From assembly GCA_003577275.1 (NCBI GenBank), contig QEVO01000012.1:1-38484 (forward strand): 38,484 nucleotides of DNA, written 5' to 3'. The position numbers and the translations under genes were made by a program. This DNA comes from Pseudomonadota bacterium. GTDB lineage: Bacteria; Pseudomonadota; Alphaproteobacteria; Sphingomonadales; Govanellaceae. The notes beneath the pieces were generated by a model that searched no databases, was not told the origin of the DNA, and saw only the letters and a program-made list of their open reading frames with translations. Shown here one piece after another: positions 22,843 through 32,400 of the stretch; position 1 is the first letter of the stretch, and each line of letters begins with the position of its first letter.

Positions 22843-23405
22843 GTATTGTTATTACGCCGCCGGCGGTGGAGCCGGTGCTGCTGGAGCAGGCCATCGATCA
22901 TCTGCGGCTGTCCTCGGACGCCGCCGATCTGGCGCAGGTGAGCTTTCTGGTGTCGGCGTCGCGCGCCTTCATGGAGGATCACCTGGGCCGGGCGCTGATC
23001 ACGCAGACGGTGGAGGATATTTTCGACGCCTGGCCGGCGGACGAATTTCGGCTTTGTCAACCCTTCCAGTCGGTATCGCAGATTACCTACATCGATGCTG
23101 ATGGCGCGTGGCAAACGCTGTCAGCGGCGCTTTACGCCACGGTGCCGGAGCGCGGCATTATCGAACGCGCTTACGGCGCTTCGTGGCCGGAGGTCCGCTG
23201 CCAGCGCGGCGCGGTGCGACTGCGCACGGTGGTGGGGTTCGGCGCCAGTTGGAATGACGTGCCGCGCCCCATTCGCCAGGGAATTCTAATCATGACGGCG
23301 CAGATGTACGAACATCGCGAGGCGGTCATCACCGGCACCATCGTCAGCGAGTTGCCCATGGGGGTGCGGCTTTTGGTGGCGCCTTATCGGTTGGTGGGAT
23401 TTTAA
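22839..23405 (+). CDS. head-tail connector (HK97 gp6-like)
   Basis: 188 aa. SIVITPPAVEPVLLEQAIDHLRL, VSASRAFMEDHLGRALITQTVEDIFDAWP, then beta strands and RQGILIMTAQMYEHREAV. This is the helical connector that forms a ring under the portal. Length and order fit the family. It is followed by the head-closure gene after 3 nt. Confidence 0.85.
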   Translation: MSIVITPPAVEPVLLEQAIDHLRLSSDAADLAQVSFLVSASRAFMEDHLGRALITQTVEDIFDAWPADEFRLCQPFQSVSQITYIDADGAWQTLSAALYATVPERGIIERAYGASWPEVRCQRGAVRLRTVVGFGASWNDVPRPIRQGILIMTAQMYEHREAVITGTIVSELPMGVRLLVAPYRLVGF

Positions 23406-23408
23406 ATC

Positions 23409-23732
23409 ATGCGCGGCGGCGATTTGCGCGAACGGGTTGTCATTCAGGAAGCGGTGGAATCGCCAGACGGTGGCGGCGGCGCCGCCCTGACGTGGCGCGA
23501 TATCGCCACCGTGTGGGCGGAAATCATTCCGCTGTCGGGGCGCGAGCAGATCGAGGCCGGCGGATTGGTGGGGGTTAGCGCCTATCGGGTGAATATTCGC
23601 CAGCGCGGCGACGTGACTTCCGCGCATCGTCTGGTGTGGGGAAAAGCGACACTGGTTATCAAGTCGCCGCCCACCGCCGACGTGCGGCGGCGAATGTCAA
23701 CGTTTTTGTGCGAAGCCGGCGTGGTGAGCTGA
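23409..23732 (+). CDS. head closure / head-tail adaptor protein
   Basis: 107 aa beta-barrel of the SPP1 gp16 / HK97 adaptor family: MRGGDLRERVVIQEAVESPDGGGGAALTWRDIATVWAEIIPLSGRE, YRVNIRQRGDVTSAHRLVWGKATLVIK. It seals the head after packaging and offers the tail-docking face. TGATG overlap with the next gene. Confidence 0.88.
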   Translation: MRGGDLRERVVIQEAVESPDGGGGAALTWRDIATVWAEIIPLSGREQIEAGGLVGVSAYRVNIRQRGDVTSAHRLVWGKATLVIKSPPTADVRRRMSTFLCEAGVVS

Positions 23733-24298
23733 TGGCCAACAAATACCGCGCCCGCAATCTGGCGCAGATGTCGCGCCTGCGCAAGACCCTGCGCGCCGTG
23801 TCGCCGGAGATCACCGAGGACACCAAAAAACTGATGCGCGCGGCGGCGCAGGATATGGTGTCGCGGATGCGCGCGCAGGCGCCGGTGGGCAAGACCAAGA
23901 CGCTGCGGCGCAATTTGCGCGCCAGCGTCAGCAAGGATGGCTTGACGGCCAAGGCTGGATACATCACGCGGCGCGCCCGCAAGGCGGCGTGGTACGCCGT
24001 CTTTTTCGAGGCGGGGATTCGAGCACAGGTCAAGCGCGTGGGGTTTCGCCGCGAGCGGCGCCGGCAGAAGCTTCTGCGCACGATCAAGCTTTATGGCGCG
24101 GCACGCACGCAAAAGATGGGCTTTGACGTGTCGGAGAAAAGCCTAGCGCGCCGCCGCGCCTACGTCCTCCACATTCGCGCCCGCGCCGCGCGGCCGTTTA
24201 TCAGCGGTCCCGCCGCCGCCGTGATCCAGTCCTTCGCGCCCAAGGTGCGCGAGGCGGTCAATCAGGCGCTCGGCAAGGTGATCAGCCATGGCGGATAG
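23732..24298 (+). CDS. tail completion / neck protein (HK97 gp10-like)
   Basis: 188 aa. LAQMSRLRKTLRAVSPEITEDTKKLMRAAAQDMVSRMRAQAPVGKTKTLRRNLRASV...RKAAWYAVFFEAG...ARPFISGPAAAV is the HK97 gp10 signature (APVxTGxLR, EFG-like, ARPFL). Very basic. Start at 23732 by coupling to the preceding stop; the earlier in-frame Met is inside the closure gene. There is an additional basic insert (RERRRQKLLRTIKLYGAARTQ) compared with the usual short form. Confidence 0.85.
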   Translation: MANKYRARNLAQMSRLRKTLRAVSPEITEDTKKLMRAAAQDMVSRMRAQAPVGKTKTLRRNLRASVSKDGLTAKAGYITRRARKAAWYAVFFEAGIRAQVKRVGFRRERRRQKLLRTIKLYGAARTQKMGFDVSEKSLARRRAYVLHIRARAARPFISGPAAAVIQSFAPKVREAVNQALGKVISHGG

Positions 24299-24680
24299 AA
24301 TATTTGAATTGCAGCAGGCGCTTTACGCCGCCGTCGCCGCCGCGTTGTCGCCGATGAAGGTTTTTGATTACGTGCCGGAAAATCCGGCGCTGCCGTACGC
24401 GGTGATCGATTTTCTCTCCACCACGCCGTGGGGCGGCAAGGGGAGCATGGGACAAGAACATGAAATCGAAGTCGCCTGTTATCACGGCGGCGAGCAACGC
24501 GGCAAGAAAGCGGCGCAGCAAAAACTGAGCCTGGTCATCGCCGCACTGCATGACGTGGCGCTCAACATCGCCAACCAATCGGAGCCGGCGCGCGGCATTT
24601 ATTTGGGCACGTCCTTTGACGTCTCGGAGGACGGCAAGATCGTGCGCGGCGCGGCGACCTTTCGGTACTTTACTCAATAG
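24288..24680 (+). CDS. tail completion protein (DUF3168 / gp17-like)
   Basis: 130 aa. ELQQALYAAVAAALSPMKVFDYVPENPALPYAVIDFLSTTPWGGKG, HEIEVACYHGGEQRGKKAAQQKLSLVIAAL: the DUF3168 pattern that caps the upper end of the tail tube. Overlaps the gp10-like gene by 11 nt. GTA gene g8 occupies the same place. Confidence 0.87.
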   Translation: MADRIFELQQALYAAVAAALSPMKVFDYVPENPALPYAVIDFLSTTPWGGKGSMGQEHEIEVACYHGGEQRGKKAAQQKLSLVIAALHDVALNIANQSEPARGIYLGTSFDVSEDGKIVRGAATFRYFTQ

Positions 24681-24697
24681 CAACGGAGATATTTTCC

Positions 24698-25129
24698 ATG
24701 GCGAAAAAACTCGGCAACAACTATCGACTTTATGTGGGCGACGGCGCCACCCCAACGGAGGCATTCGCTGAACTGGCGGGACAGCGTGATTTAACGCCGG
24801 ACGGTAGTTCTAGCGAGGTCGATATCAGCGATAAGAACAGCGCGCCCTATGGCCTGAAGGCGCCCGGCAACTTTGATCGAAAGATCAACGTGACCGGCGT
24901 GCTTGATCTGCCGGACGCGAACGGCTTTACCCGGGTTGAGACGCTGTTTAAAACCCAGGCGCCGGGCAACTTCCAGATCCGCAAATCGCCGTTCGCCGCC
25001 GGCGACAAGGTGTTCGAGGCGTCGTGCTATGTTCTCAACTTGTCGACGGCGATGCCGAAGGACGGCGAGGTGACCTACAGCTTCACGCTGACGCTGGCCG
25101 CCGCCCCCAGCACCGATACGCTGTCCTAA
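24698..25129 (+). CDS. major tail (tube) protein
   Basis: 143 aa, CGGAGA ribosome site. KKLGNNYRLYVGDGATPTEAFAELAGQRDLTPDGSSSEVDISDKNS...VTGVLDLPDANGFTRVETLF...VTYSFTLTLAAAPSTDTLS is the compact phage/GTA tail-tube type (GTA g9-like). It polymerises into hexameric rings around the tape measure. Confidence 0.88.
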   Translation: MAKKLGNNYRLYVGDGATPTEAFAELAGQRDLTPDGSSSEVDISDKNSAPYGLKAPGNFDRKINVTGVLDLPDANGFTRVETLFKTQAPGNFQIRKSPFAAGDKVFEASCYVLNLSTAMPKDGEVTYSFTLTLAAAPSTDTLS

Positions 25130-25132
25130 TCC

Positions 25133-25534
25133 ATGACCGAGCAAGCGCCCGCGTCCGGGCATTGGCCCGTCAATCCGCACGCCGGCGAGGTCGCCATCGC
25201 CTTGGGCGGCGTCGATCACCCCATGCGACCGTCGTTCGAGGCGGCGGTCGCCATCGAACAGCAGTCCGGCATGTCGCTGCTGGCGATCGCCCGCCAGGCG
25301 ACGCTGGACAAAAACTTGCCCCTGTGGTTGGCCAGCATCGTGGTGACCGCCGGCATTCGCGCCGCCGGCGAGGCGCGCGATGACGTGTCGTTAAAACACG
25401 TCAACCGGGAAAAGGTGCAGCGCCTGCTGTTCGCCGGCGGCATCGTCAACGCCGTGGAGCCGATCAGCCAGTTTCTGATCGGCGCCCTGAACGGCGGCGG
25501 GGATGAAAAAAAAGCCAAGCCGGCGATGAACTGA
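25133..25534 (+). CDS. tail assembly chaperone, short form (GTA gp10-like, gpG analogue)
   Basis: 133 aa. HAGEVAIALGGVDHPMRPSFEAAVAIEQQSGMSLLAIARQATLDKN...LWLASIVVTAGIRAAG is the GTA gp10 family (VxLxLxGxxyxLRPTFxAxxxIE). It guides tail-tube polymerisation on the tape measure. Near the 3' end it carries GAA AAA AAA GCC; ribosomes that slip back one base there would join it to the downstream TAC domain. Unshifted ribosomes stop at 25532-25534. Confidence 0.87.
   Translation: MTEQAPASGHWPVNPHAGEVAIALGGVDHPMRPSFEAAVAIEQQSGMSLLAIARQATLDKNLPLWLASIVVTAGIRAAGEARDDVSLKHVNREKVQRLLFAGGIVNAVEPISQFLIGALNGGGDEKKAKPAMN
25505..25516 (+). other. probable -1 programmed frameshift site
   Basis: Eight As (25506-25513) in the zero-frame codon order GAA-AAA-AAA-GCC give the heptamer A AAA AAA in the correct register for tandem -1 slippage. 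The shifted frame is open from 25507 to the stop at 25672-25674 and encodes a recognisable chaperone domain with no start codon of its own. Confidence 0.75.
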
Positions 25535-25674
25535 CGGAAGTCCCCTACCGCCGCCTCCTCGGCATCGCCTGCGGCTTGCTGCGCTGGCCGCCCAGGGACT
25601 TCTGGCGCGCCACGCCGCACGAATTCTACGCGGCGCTGGAGGCGCGCCGTGAGGCCTACGACACGGATGATTGA
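25513..25674 (+). CDS. tail assembly chaperone T-domain, frameshift product (TAC_6-like)
   Basis: 53 residues in the -1 frame: SQAGDELTEVPYRRLLGIAC, then GLLRWPPRDFWRATPHEFYA and ALEARREAYDTDD. This matches the small GTA g10.1/DUF2376 tail-assembly chaperone (LLxxA-x-GxLxWxPxxFWxATPxE). Between the in-frame stop at 25504-25506 and the conserved core there is no ATG or GTG, so it should be made only as a 180-residue fusion with the upstream protein, like lambda gpGT. It ends 2 nt before the tape measure ATG, the canonical order. Confidence 0.75.
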   Translation, partial: SQAGDELTEVPYRRLLGIACGLLRWPPRDFWRATPHEFYAALEARREAYDTDD

Positions 25675-25676
25675 GC

Positions 25677-27770
25677 ATGAGCCGGGAACAGATTGAAAAA
25701 CTGCTGGTGCAAATTGACGCCACAACTGAAGGGTTGCGGCGCGAGCTGGCCAAGGCGGATGCGTCCACCGCCAAGTTTCAAAACTCCGTCGATACCATGA
25801 CGGCCAAGGTGGACAAGGCGTTTTCCGGCCTTGCCGCCGGCGTGAAGGGGTTGGCGGGCGCTTGGGCAACGACGAAAATTTTTGGCTTTGTAAAATCCAG
25901 CCTGGAGGCCGCCAGCTCCTTGGGCGAATTGGCGGAACAGCTCGGCGTCACCACCGACTTGTTGCAGACGATGCAGTACGCGTCAAGCCAAGTCGGCGTG
26001 AAAAACGAGGAAATGGAGCGCGGCGTCGCCCGGCTCACCGATCGCATCGGCGAGGCGGCGGACGGCAACGAAACGGCGATCGCCGCTTTCGATCGCCTAG
26101 GCGTGGCCTATAAGGACGCCGCCGGCAACGCCCGCGATACCGGCGTGGTGATCTATGACGTGGCGGACGCCATCGCGGCGCTGCCCACGCCGGCGGAGCG
26201 GGCGGCGGCGGTCACCGATCTGTTGGGCCGGTCCGGGCAAAAGCTGCTGACGATCTTTACCGGCGGCGCGGAGGGCTTGCGGCGCTTCGCCCGGGAGGCC
26301 AAAGAACTTGGGCTTAATCTCGATCAGGCAAAGATCGACGAAGCGGATGCCGCCATGGACAAGTTGGCGCAAACCATGTTGCGCTTGAAGGTGCATACCG
26401 CCGGCGTTGTGGCTGGGCCGCTGACAGATATGATCGAAAAATTAGATGAGCTCGCGCAGTGGGCTGATGAAAATCCGCGCCTCCTCACGCTGTTGTCAGT
26501 TGGTTCTGCTGTGGCCTTGGGGGCGGCGGCCGGCGGTAGGGTTGGTGGCGCAACGGGTGCAGTTGTAGGTGGCGCTGCTGGCCTCGCGGCTGCTGGGTGG
26601 GTAATGACTGGCGACGAAGATCGTGGCGTGGTTGAGATTGGTCCCCTGGGGCCTTCCATTCCCACAAAAAGCGCGTCCTCTTCCGTATCCGGCGTTGACA
26701 TCAATTCCCCCGGTCAGTTTTCGGTGACGCCCAATCTGGATGATTTTGATCCGGCGCGGCGCGGCACGGCGCTGCGGGATTTTTTCGCCGGCCAGGAAGA
26801 GGCGGCGGGCCGGGCCGAGGAGGCAATCCGCCAGTTGGAGGCGGAGCTTTTAAAGGTTAAAGACCCCATCGCCGTCATCGAGGCGCGCGCCCGCGAGGAG
26901 ATCGCCGCTTACGAAGACAAGGCGGCACAGGGGATCATTTCCGAGGAACGGCTGGCGTCGGCGCGCAGCGCGCTGAACGAGCGCGCGACGCGCGAAATCG
27001 CCGCCTTGAAGGCAGCGGCGCAGGATCAGTTGCACGCCACGGAAATGGCGTTCTGGCGTTTGGTCGATCCGGTGACGGCGCTGGAAATGGAAGCGCGCGA
27101 TGCGGTCAAGGCGTTTGAAGACCTTTACAAACAAGGGCTGATCACCGAGCGGCAGTTCCAGCAGGCGCGCGCCAACATCAATGCCCGCACGACGCTGGAG
27201 GCGGGCGCCGAGTTTGAGAAGGATACCGCCAATCCCCTGCTGGAAGCCATGCAGCGCCTTGATGACCGCATGGATCAGATGTGGGTTGACATGATCTCTC
27301 AGGGCAAGTTCACCTTCAAGTCCCTGGGCGAGATCGCGCGGCGGGAATTCCTGGCGGCGTTCACCAGCGAGCTTTTCATTAAACCGTTCCGCTCGCTGAT
27401 GGCGGACCTGTTTAGCAGCATCTTTGGCGCGCCGCAGAAAAAATCCGGCGGGCTGTTTACCAGCATTTTTAGTTCTATTGCCGCCTCCTTCGGCGGCGCG
27501 CGGGCCGATGGCGGGCCGGTAACGGCGGGCGTTTCTTATCTGGTGGGCGAGCGCGGGCGGGAGTTATTCGTGCCGCGGGTTTCGGGCGCGATCGTGCCCA
27601 ATCACAAGCTCGGCGGCGGCGTCACCATCAACATTGACGCGCGGCAAGCCACCGATCCGGCGGCGGTGCGCTTGCAGGTAATGGAGGGCATCCAGCTCGC
27701 CATGCCGCAGATCACGGCGCGCGCCACCGCCGCCACCATGACGCATCTGACCCGCCCGCGGTTGGCTTGA
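25677..27770 (+). CDS. tail tape measure protein
   Basis: 697 aa from ATG 25677. N-terminal coiled-coil (EQIEKLLVQIDATTEGLRRELAKADASTAKFQNSVDTMTAKV), hydrophobic segments (about 270-310, VGSAVALGAAAGGRVGGATGAVVGGAAGLAAAGW), a helical stretch rich in EARAREEIAAYEDKA-type repeats (390-520), and a C-terminal ADGGPVTAGVSYLVGERGRELFVP, the usual end of GTA and lambda-type tape measures. It sets tail length; at about 0.15 nm per residue the tail would be near 100 nm. Confidence 0.92.
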   Translation: MSREQIEKLLVQIDATTEGLRRELAKADASTAKFQNSVDTMTAKVDKAFSGLAAGVKGLAGAWATTKIFGFVKSSLEAASSLGELAEQLGVTTDLLQTMQYASSQVGVKNEEMERGVARLTDRIGEAADGNETAIAAFDRLGVAYKDAAGNARDTGVVIYDVADAIAALPTPAERAAAVTDLLGRSGQKLLTIFTGGAEGLRRFAREAKELGLNLDQAKIDEADAAMDKLAQTMLRLKVHTAGVVAGPLTDMIEKLDELAQWADENPRLLTLLSVGSAVALGAAAGGRVGGATGAVVGGAAGLAAAGWVMTGDEDRGVVEIGPLGPSIPTKSASSSVSGVDINSPGQFSVTPNLDDFDPARRGTALRDFFAGQEEAAGRAEEAIRQLEAELLKVKDPIAVIEARAREEIAAYEDKAAQGIISEERLASARSALNERATREIAALKAAAQDQLHATEMAFWRLVDPVTALEMEARDAVKAFEDLYKQGLITERQFQQARANINARTTLEAGAEFEKDTANPLLEAMQRLDDRMDQMWVDMISQGKFTFKSLGEIARREFLAAFTSELFIKPFRSLMADLFSSIFGAPQKKSGGLFTSIFSSIAASFGGARADGGPVTAGVSYLVGERGRELFVPRVSGAIVPNHKLGGGVTINIDARQATDPAAVRLQVMEGIQLAMPQITARATAATMTHLTRPRLA

Positions 27771-27774
27771 CCTC

Positions 27775-28377
27775 ATGCCGACTTATCCCATCACCCTGCC
27801 CACCGCCGGGCTTTATGCCGAGTGGCTGCGCCTGACGCGCATTCAAGCCGCCATGCCGTCGCCGTTCAGCGGCGCCTTTCAGGGCGTGGACAAGTTCGCG
27901 CAATGGATGCTGACCATCAACTTAACCCGCATGAGTTTTGCGAACGCCGAAATCATGGCGGCGGCGGTCGACTCGTTGCGCGGTCAGATCGGCACCTTTT
28001 CCTACGCGCCGTGGCAATCGCAAACCTCGGCGCTGACCGGGCGGACGCTGGCGGTGACGCTTTATAAGTATTCCAGCGCGGCGCAGATCGCCGGCTGGAC
28101 GGCATCCGCCGCATCGCAGTTGCGCGCGGGGCAGTTCTTGCAGATCGGCAACCAGCTTTTCCGTCTGACCGCCGCGCCGGCCAACGCCGATGGCGCCGGC
28201 AAGTGCACGGTGGAATTTGAGCCTTATGCACGGCAGGACTACGCGGCGGCGACGGCGGTGGAATTCGCCGCGCCCAAGGGGCTGTTTCGCCTGTTGCCCG
28301 ACGCGCCGTCCGGCTTCGAGGTGGACGTTCATCGCTATCCCGCGTTCAAGCCCATCGAAGCGGTGGAGGCGTTATGA
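27775..28377 (+). CDS. tail tip protein in the GTA g12 position
   Basis: 200 aa, beta-rich: YPITLPTAGLYAEWLRLTRIQAAMPSPFSGAFQGVDKFAQWMLTINLTRM, LRGQIGTFSYAPWQSQTSALTG, GQFLQIGNQLFRLTAAPANADGAGKCTVEFEP. It sits right after the tape measure, where distal-tail (Dit-like) proteins lie, and overlaps the next gene by ATGA. I cannot confirm the DUF2460 family used in GTA g12. A structural tail-tip role is likely. Confidence 0.72.
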   Translation: MPTYPITLPTAGLYAEWLRLTRIQAAMPSPFSGAFQGVDKFAQWMLTINLTRMSFANAEIMAAAVDSLRGQIGTFSYAPWQSQTSALTGRTLAVTLYKYSSAAQIAGWTASAASQLRAGQFLQIGNQLFRLTAAPANADGAGKCTVEFEPYARQDYAAATAVEFAAPKGLFRLLPDAPSGFEVDVHRYPAFKPIEAVEAL

Positions 28378-29039
28378 CCAAGGGGCTTGACGCCAACTGG
28401 CAAGCGGCGCTCGCCGGACAGGGCATTCGCACCGGCTATCTGGCGCGGTTGGAATTCGCCACTGAAACGCTTTTCGTCACCACGCTGGAGGCGGCGCTGG
28501 CGGTGAGCGGCACCGGCGACGCGCAGCTTGACGGCAACACCTTCTATCCCTTGACCCACGGCGTGATGGTGGGCGTCGGCGATCAGTCCTACAGTTACGA
28601 AGGCTCGGGTGCGCTCACCTTGACGTTGGCCATTCCCTCAAGCCCGCCCGCCGCCATCGTCAACGCCGCCATCTATCCCGACGAATATTTGGGTCGGAAC
28701 GCTTATTTGTGGCGGGTGCTGATGCACCAGCCGCCGAGCGTTTCAACGGCTGCGGTGTGGGGTTTTCGCCGCATCCGCGCCGGCGCCATGGATCAGGTGC
28801 AGGTCAACAACGACGGTAAGCAGCATACGTTTGCGCTGACCATCGAATCGCACGCCGCCACCATATCGGCGGCGACCAATTCCACCTACCTCGATCAGCC
28901 GCGCTTCGACGCCAACGATCACAGTCAGGACTTCGCGGTCAATATCGCCAACGGCAGCCCGGCGCCGGCGCGCGGCACGGTCGCCAACATCATCGGCGGC
29001 ATTAATTGGCAGAATCTTTTGGGCGGGGTTTTTCGGTGA
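28374..29039 (+). CDS. tail tip protein (DUF2163-like, GTA g13 position)
   Basis: 221 aa. GIRTGYLARLEFATETLFVTTLEAALAVSGTGDAQLDGNTFYPLTHGVMVGVGDQSYSYEGSGALTLTLAIPSS and YLGRNAYLWRVLMHQ, IESHAATISAATNSTYLDQPRF. The general form fits baseplate-hub proteins encoded between the distal-tail protein and the NlpC peptidase. GTGA overlap with the next gene. Confidence 0.7.
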   Translation: MTKGLDANWQAALAGQGIRTGYLARLEFATETLFVTTLEAALAVSGTGDAQLDGNTFYPLTHGVMVGVGDQSYSYEGSGALTLTLAIPSSPPAAIVNAAIYPDEYLGRNAYLWRVLMHQPPSVSTAAVWGFRRIRAGAMDQVQVNNDGKQHTFALTIESHAATISAATNSTYLDQPRFDANDHSQDFAVNIANGSPAPARGTVANIIGGINWQNLLGGVFR

Positions 29040-29461
29040 AGCGTTTTTCGGATTGGGAAGAGCGCTTGTCGCTTTATATCGATCGCGTTTTTGATGAGCC
29101 GTTTTGTTGGGGTGAGCACGATTGCGCGCTGTTCGCCGCCGGCGCGGTCAAGGCGATGACCGGCGTTGACATGGCGGCGGATTTTCGCGGCCGCTACGGC
29201 AGCCGGCGCGAGGCGGCGCAAGCGTTACGCACCGCCGGCTATAAGACGCTTCATGGCGCCGCGCGCCATTGGCTGGGCAAGCCGAAACATCCGGCGCTGG
29301 CGCACCGCGGCGACATTGTGATGCGCCGCCAGGCGCTCGGCGTCTGCTTTGGCCGCGGCGCGTGGTTTGTGGGCAGCATCTTAGGCCGGTCCGGGCTGTT
29401 CGACGCGCCGCTGAACGATTGCCGCGCCGCGTGGTCGGTGCCGTTTGTCGGTGATGCCTGA
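29036..29461 (+). CDS. NlpC/P60-like tail peptidase (DUF6950 type, GTA g14 position)
   Basis: 141 aa from a GTG overlapping the previous stop. FSDWEERLSLYIDRVFDEPFCWGEHDCALFAAGAVKAMTGVD carries the catalytic Cys motif (HDCALF). HRGDIVMRR and a later aspartate/asparagine region complete the papain-like core. Virion-associated peptidases of this kind open peptidoglycan during DNA entry. It lies between the two tail-tip proteins and the large fibre protein, as in GTAs. Confidence 0.82.
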   Translation: MKRFSDWEERLSLYIDRVFDEPFCWGEHDCALFAAGAVKAMTGVDMAADFRGRYGSRREAAQALRTAGYKTLHGAARHWLGKPKHPALAHRGDIVMRRQALGVCFGRGAWFVGSILGRSGLFDAPLNDCRAAWSVPFVGDA

Positions 29462-32400
29462 TGTCGAAGGTGTTAAAGGCGGTCGTAAAATTCACGGTCG
29501 GCACCATTCTGGTGGCTGTGGGCCTGGTCACCGGCCAGGTGTGGCTGATGTACGCCGGCATGAGCATGCAGCTCGCCGGCATCTTCGATGTGGCGTTAGT
29601 GGCGGCCAAGGCGGTCGGCCTGATCAAGACGCCGAAGATGAATTCGGCGATCTATGAGCGCCTGCAAAAACAGATCACACCCACCGCGGCGCGCAAGATT
29701 TGTTTTGGCGAAACCGCATTTGGCGTCGACGTGCGCTTTAGTGAAAAATACAGCGGCGATGATCGTTATGTGGAGGTCATCGCCTGCGCGTCGCACAAAG
29801 TGCAGTCGATCGACAAGATCTATTTTGATGACGCGCTGACTTGGACCTCCGGCGGCGGCTTGCAGGGCAAATACGCCGCCGGCATCGTCTCCGTCACCGT
29901 GCGCACCGAAGGATCGGCGGCGAACAGCTTTGCGCTGGGCTCCGGCGCTTATTGGACCACGACGTGCCGGATGACGGGGCTGGCCTATGTCGCCATCGTC
30001 TATAAACTCTCGGCCAAGAAGTGGCCGGAAGGCATCCCAACCCGCGCCACCATCATCGGCAAGGGGTGCCCGGTCTACGATCCGCGGCTCGATAGCACCA
30101 ACGGCGGCTCGGGATCACACCGCCCTAATGATCAGACGACGTGGGCTTACACCGCTGGCAGCGTGGCGATCGGCAAGAATCCAGCGCTCCAGCTATTGAC
30201 ATATCTCATTGGCTGGAAGATCAACGGCAAGCTGGCCTGGGGTATGGGCGTGCCGGCCACCCGGATCAATTTTGCCTCCTTCATCGCGTACGCCAATTTG
30301 TGCGAGGAATCGGTGGCGCTGCTCGCCGGCGGTACGGTGCAGCGTTATGAATCGTCGCTTATCGATTCCACCGCCAGCGCCCATGAAGCGATCATCGCGG
30401 CGCTGGAAGCGGCCATGGGCACGACGAAATTGACCGACGTCGACGGGCTTTACCAGTTGGTGGGGGGCTTCGACGATACCGCCGGACCGAAGATCGCTTT
30501 TTCCGCCGACGATCTGATGGGGCCGTACCAGTGGACGCCATCGCCGCCGAGCCGAGAACGGTTCAATGTTGCGCGCGGACGGTTTCCCGATCCAGTCAAA
30601 CTCTATCAGCTTAACGATTGGCCGGAAGTGGCGGTCGATCCGCTGGCGGACGGCATCCCGCGCACCCGCGCGCTGGATTTCGCCGCCGTGCCGCGCGCTG
30701 AGACGTGTCAGCGCATCGTCAAGCAGATGTTGCTGCGTAACCAGTATCCCGGGCAGTTTGTCGGCGTGTTCGGTCCGCGGGCGTTTTTGTGCGCGGTGGG
30801 ATCTCTGGTGACCATATCGCTGCCGGATGAAGGCTGGAATAATAAATTGTTCCGCGTGGCTGATCAGACGGAAAGCCACGATCTGGTTTTTCAAATGACG
30901 CTGGTGGAGGAAGCGGCGGCGATTTACGCCTGGGATAAGGAAGAAAAGCCGATGCCGGCGGACATCAGCCCGCCGGGGTATGATCCCACCGCCACCCGGA
31001 CGCCCGCCGCCTTTGACGCCGACGTGCGGCAGGTGGCGGGGCCGAACAGCACCACGATATTTTACGTCGACGTCACCTGGACGGCGGAAACTTCCGAGGT
31101 GGTGGCGGGCATTGAAATACAGGCAAAGCCCTCCACTGATGCCGTCTATACCGCGCTGACCGAAGGACTTTTCGACGCCGCTGTTGGCGTGTTCACGGTG
31201 ACGGCGGGAGAAAGCGGCGTCACGCTGGACGTGCGCGGCCGCTACCGCATGTTGTCGGGCGTTTACGGGGCGTGGGCGACCACGTCGGTTGTTATCCCTG
31301 CCGCGCCGAACATCGCCGCCGGCTTTGTTGGCCAGGGCGATCTGGCCACGCAGGACAATGTCGATTGGGCAAGCCAGGTGGCGGGGACGGGAAAGCCTGA
31401 GAACAATGCCCAGGTCAATCCCGCCGACACCAACAATCTCATTCGCAACACAGCATTTGCGGGCGGCTCCACAACCGGCTGGACAACCGACGAGACGGTG
31501 ACGCTGGCCCACGACATTACGGCCCTGACCAACGCGCCAACGAAATACGGCATCCGCTACACTACCGCTGGCGCTAATGGTCACACCTATCCGCTGGGAT
31601 CGAACATTAACCCCGCTGGAACGGATGCGATCCCGGTGGCGGCGGGTGAAAAATTTTATCTCGAAGGCTGGGGCTACCGCGACGGCAGCGCCAACGGCCA
31701 CATCTCGCTTTATGTGCGCTGGTACGATAAAACGGGAGCGCACCTGTCCTATAGCGAAGTTGTGCTGCTCAACAGCACGACGGTGCCGTCCACAAACACC
31801 TTCACCAAGGTCAGCGGCACCGTGACGGCGCCCGCGAATGCGGCCTACGCATACGTGCTGTGGTCGAACCGAACGGATCATACCACCGGCACCTGGTACG
31901 GCGCGCTGGCAAAGATCAGCCGCTACCAGCCGGGCGCGGACATCACGAGCGAGAATACCAGCGCCGATACGTCTACTGTGGCCGGCGTGCCGGCGAAGCA
32001 AATCCTGTTGAGCCAGACGGAGATTTTTGAGACCTTCGCGAACTATACCAGCGTCTCGGAAATCCCCTGGACCATCACCGGCTCGGCCAACTGTGCGCTG
32101 GTTACCACCACTGACAGCGGCGGCAAGGCGCTGCGCTGCGGCAATAACAGCGGCAACGATGAGGTCACGGCGATCTGCAATCAGGCTCTGGATTTCACGC
32201 CGGAAGATTTGTGGATGGCGGAGGTCGACATCGAGGTGGAGTTTTCCAGCAGCGGTTTTATGTACTTCGGCGTCAAAGCCGAGGATAACGCGGGCGCCAA
32301 CCTGACCTCGCACAACGGCACCTATCACTATCAGGCCGGCAGCGGCGAGGCGATGAACTTCACCGGGCGCAAGAAATACGTTGGCTACATTCGCGGGCAC

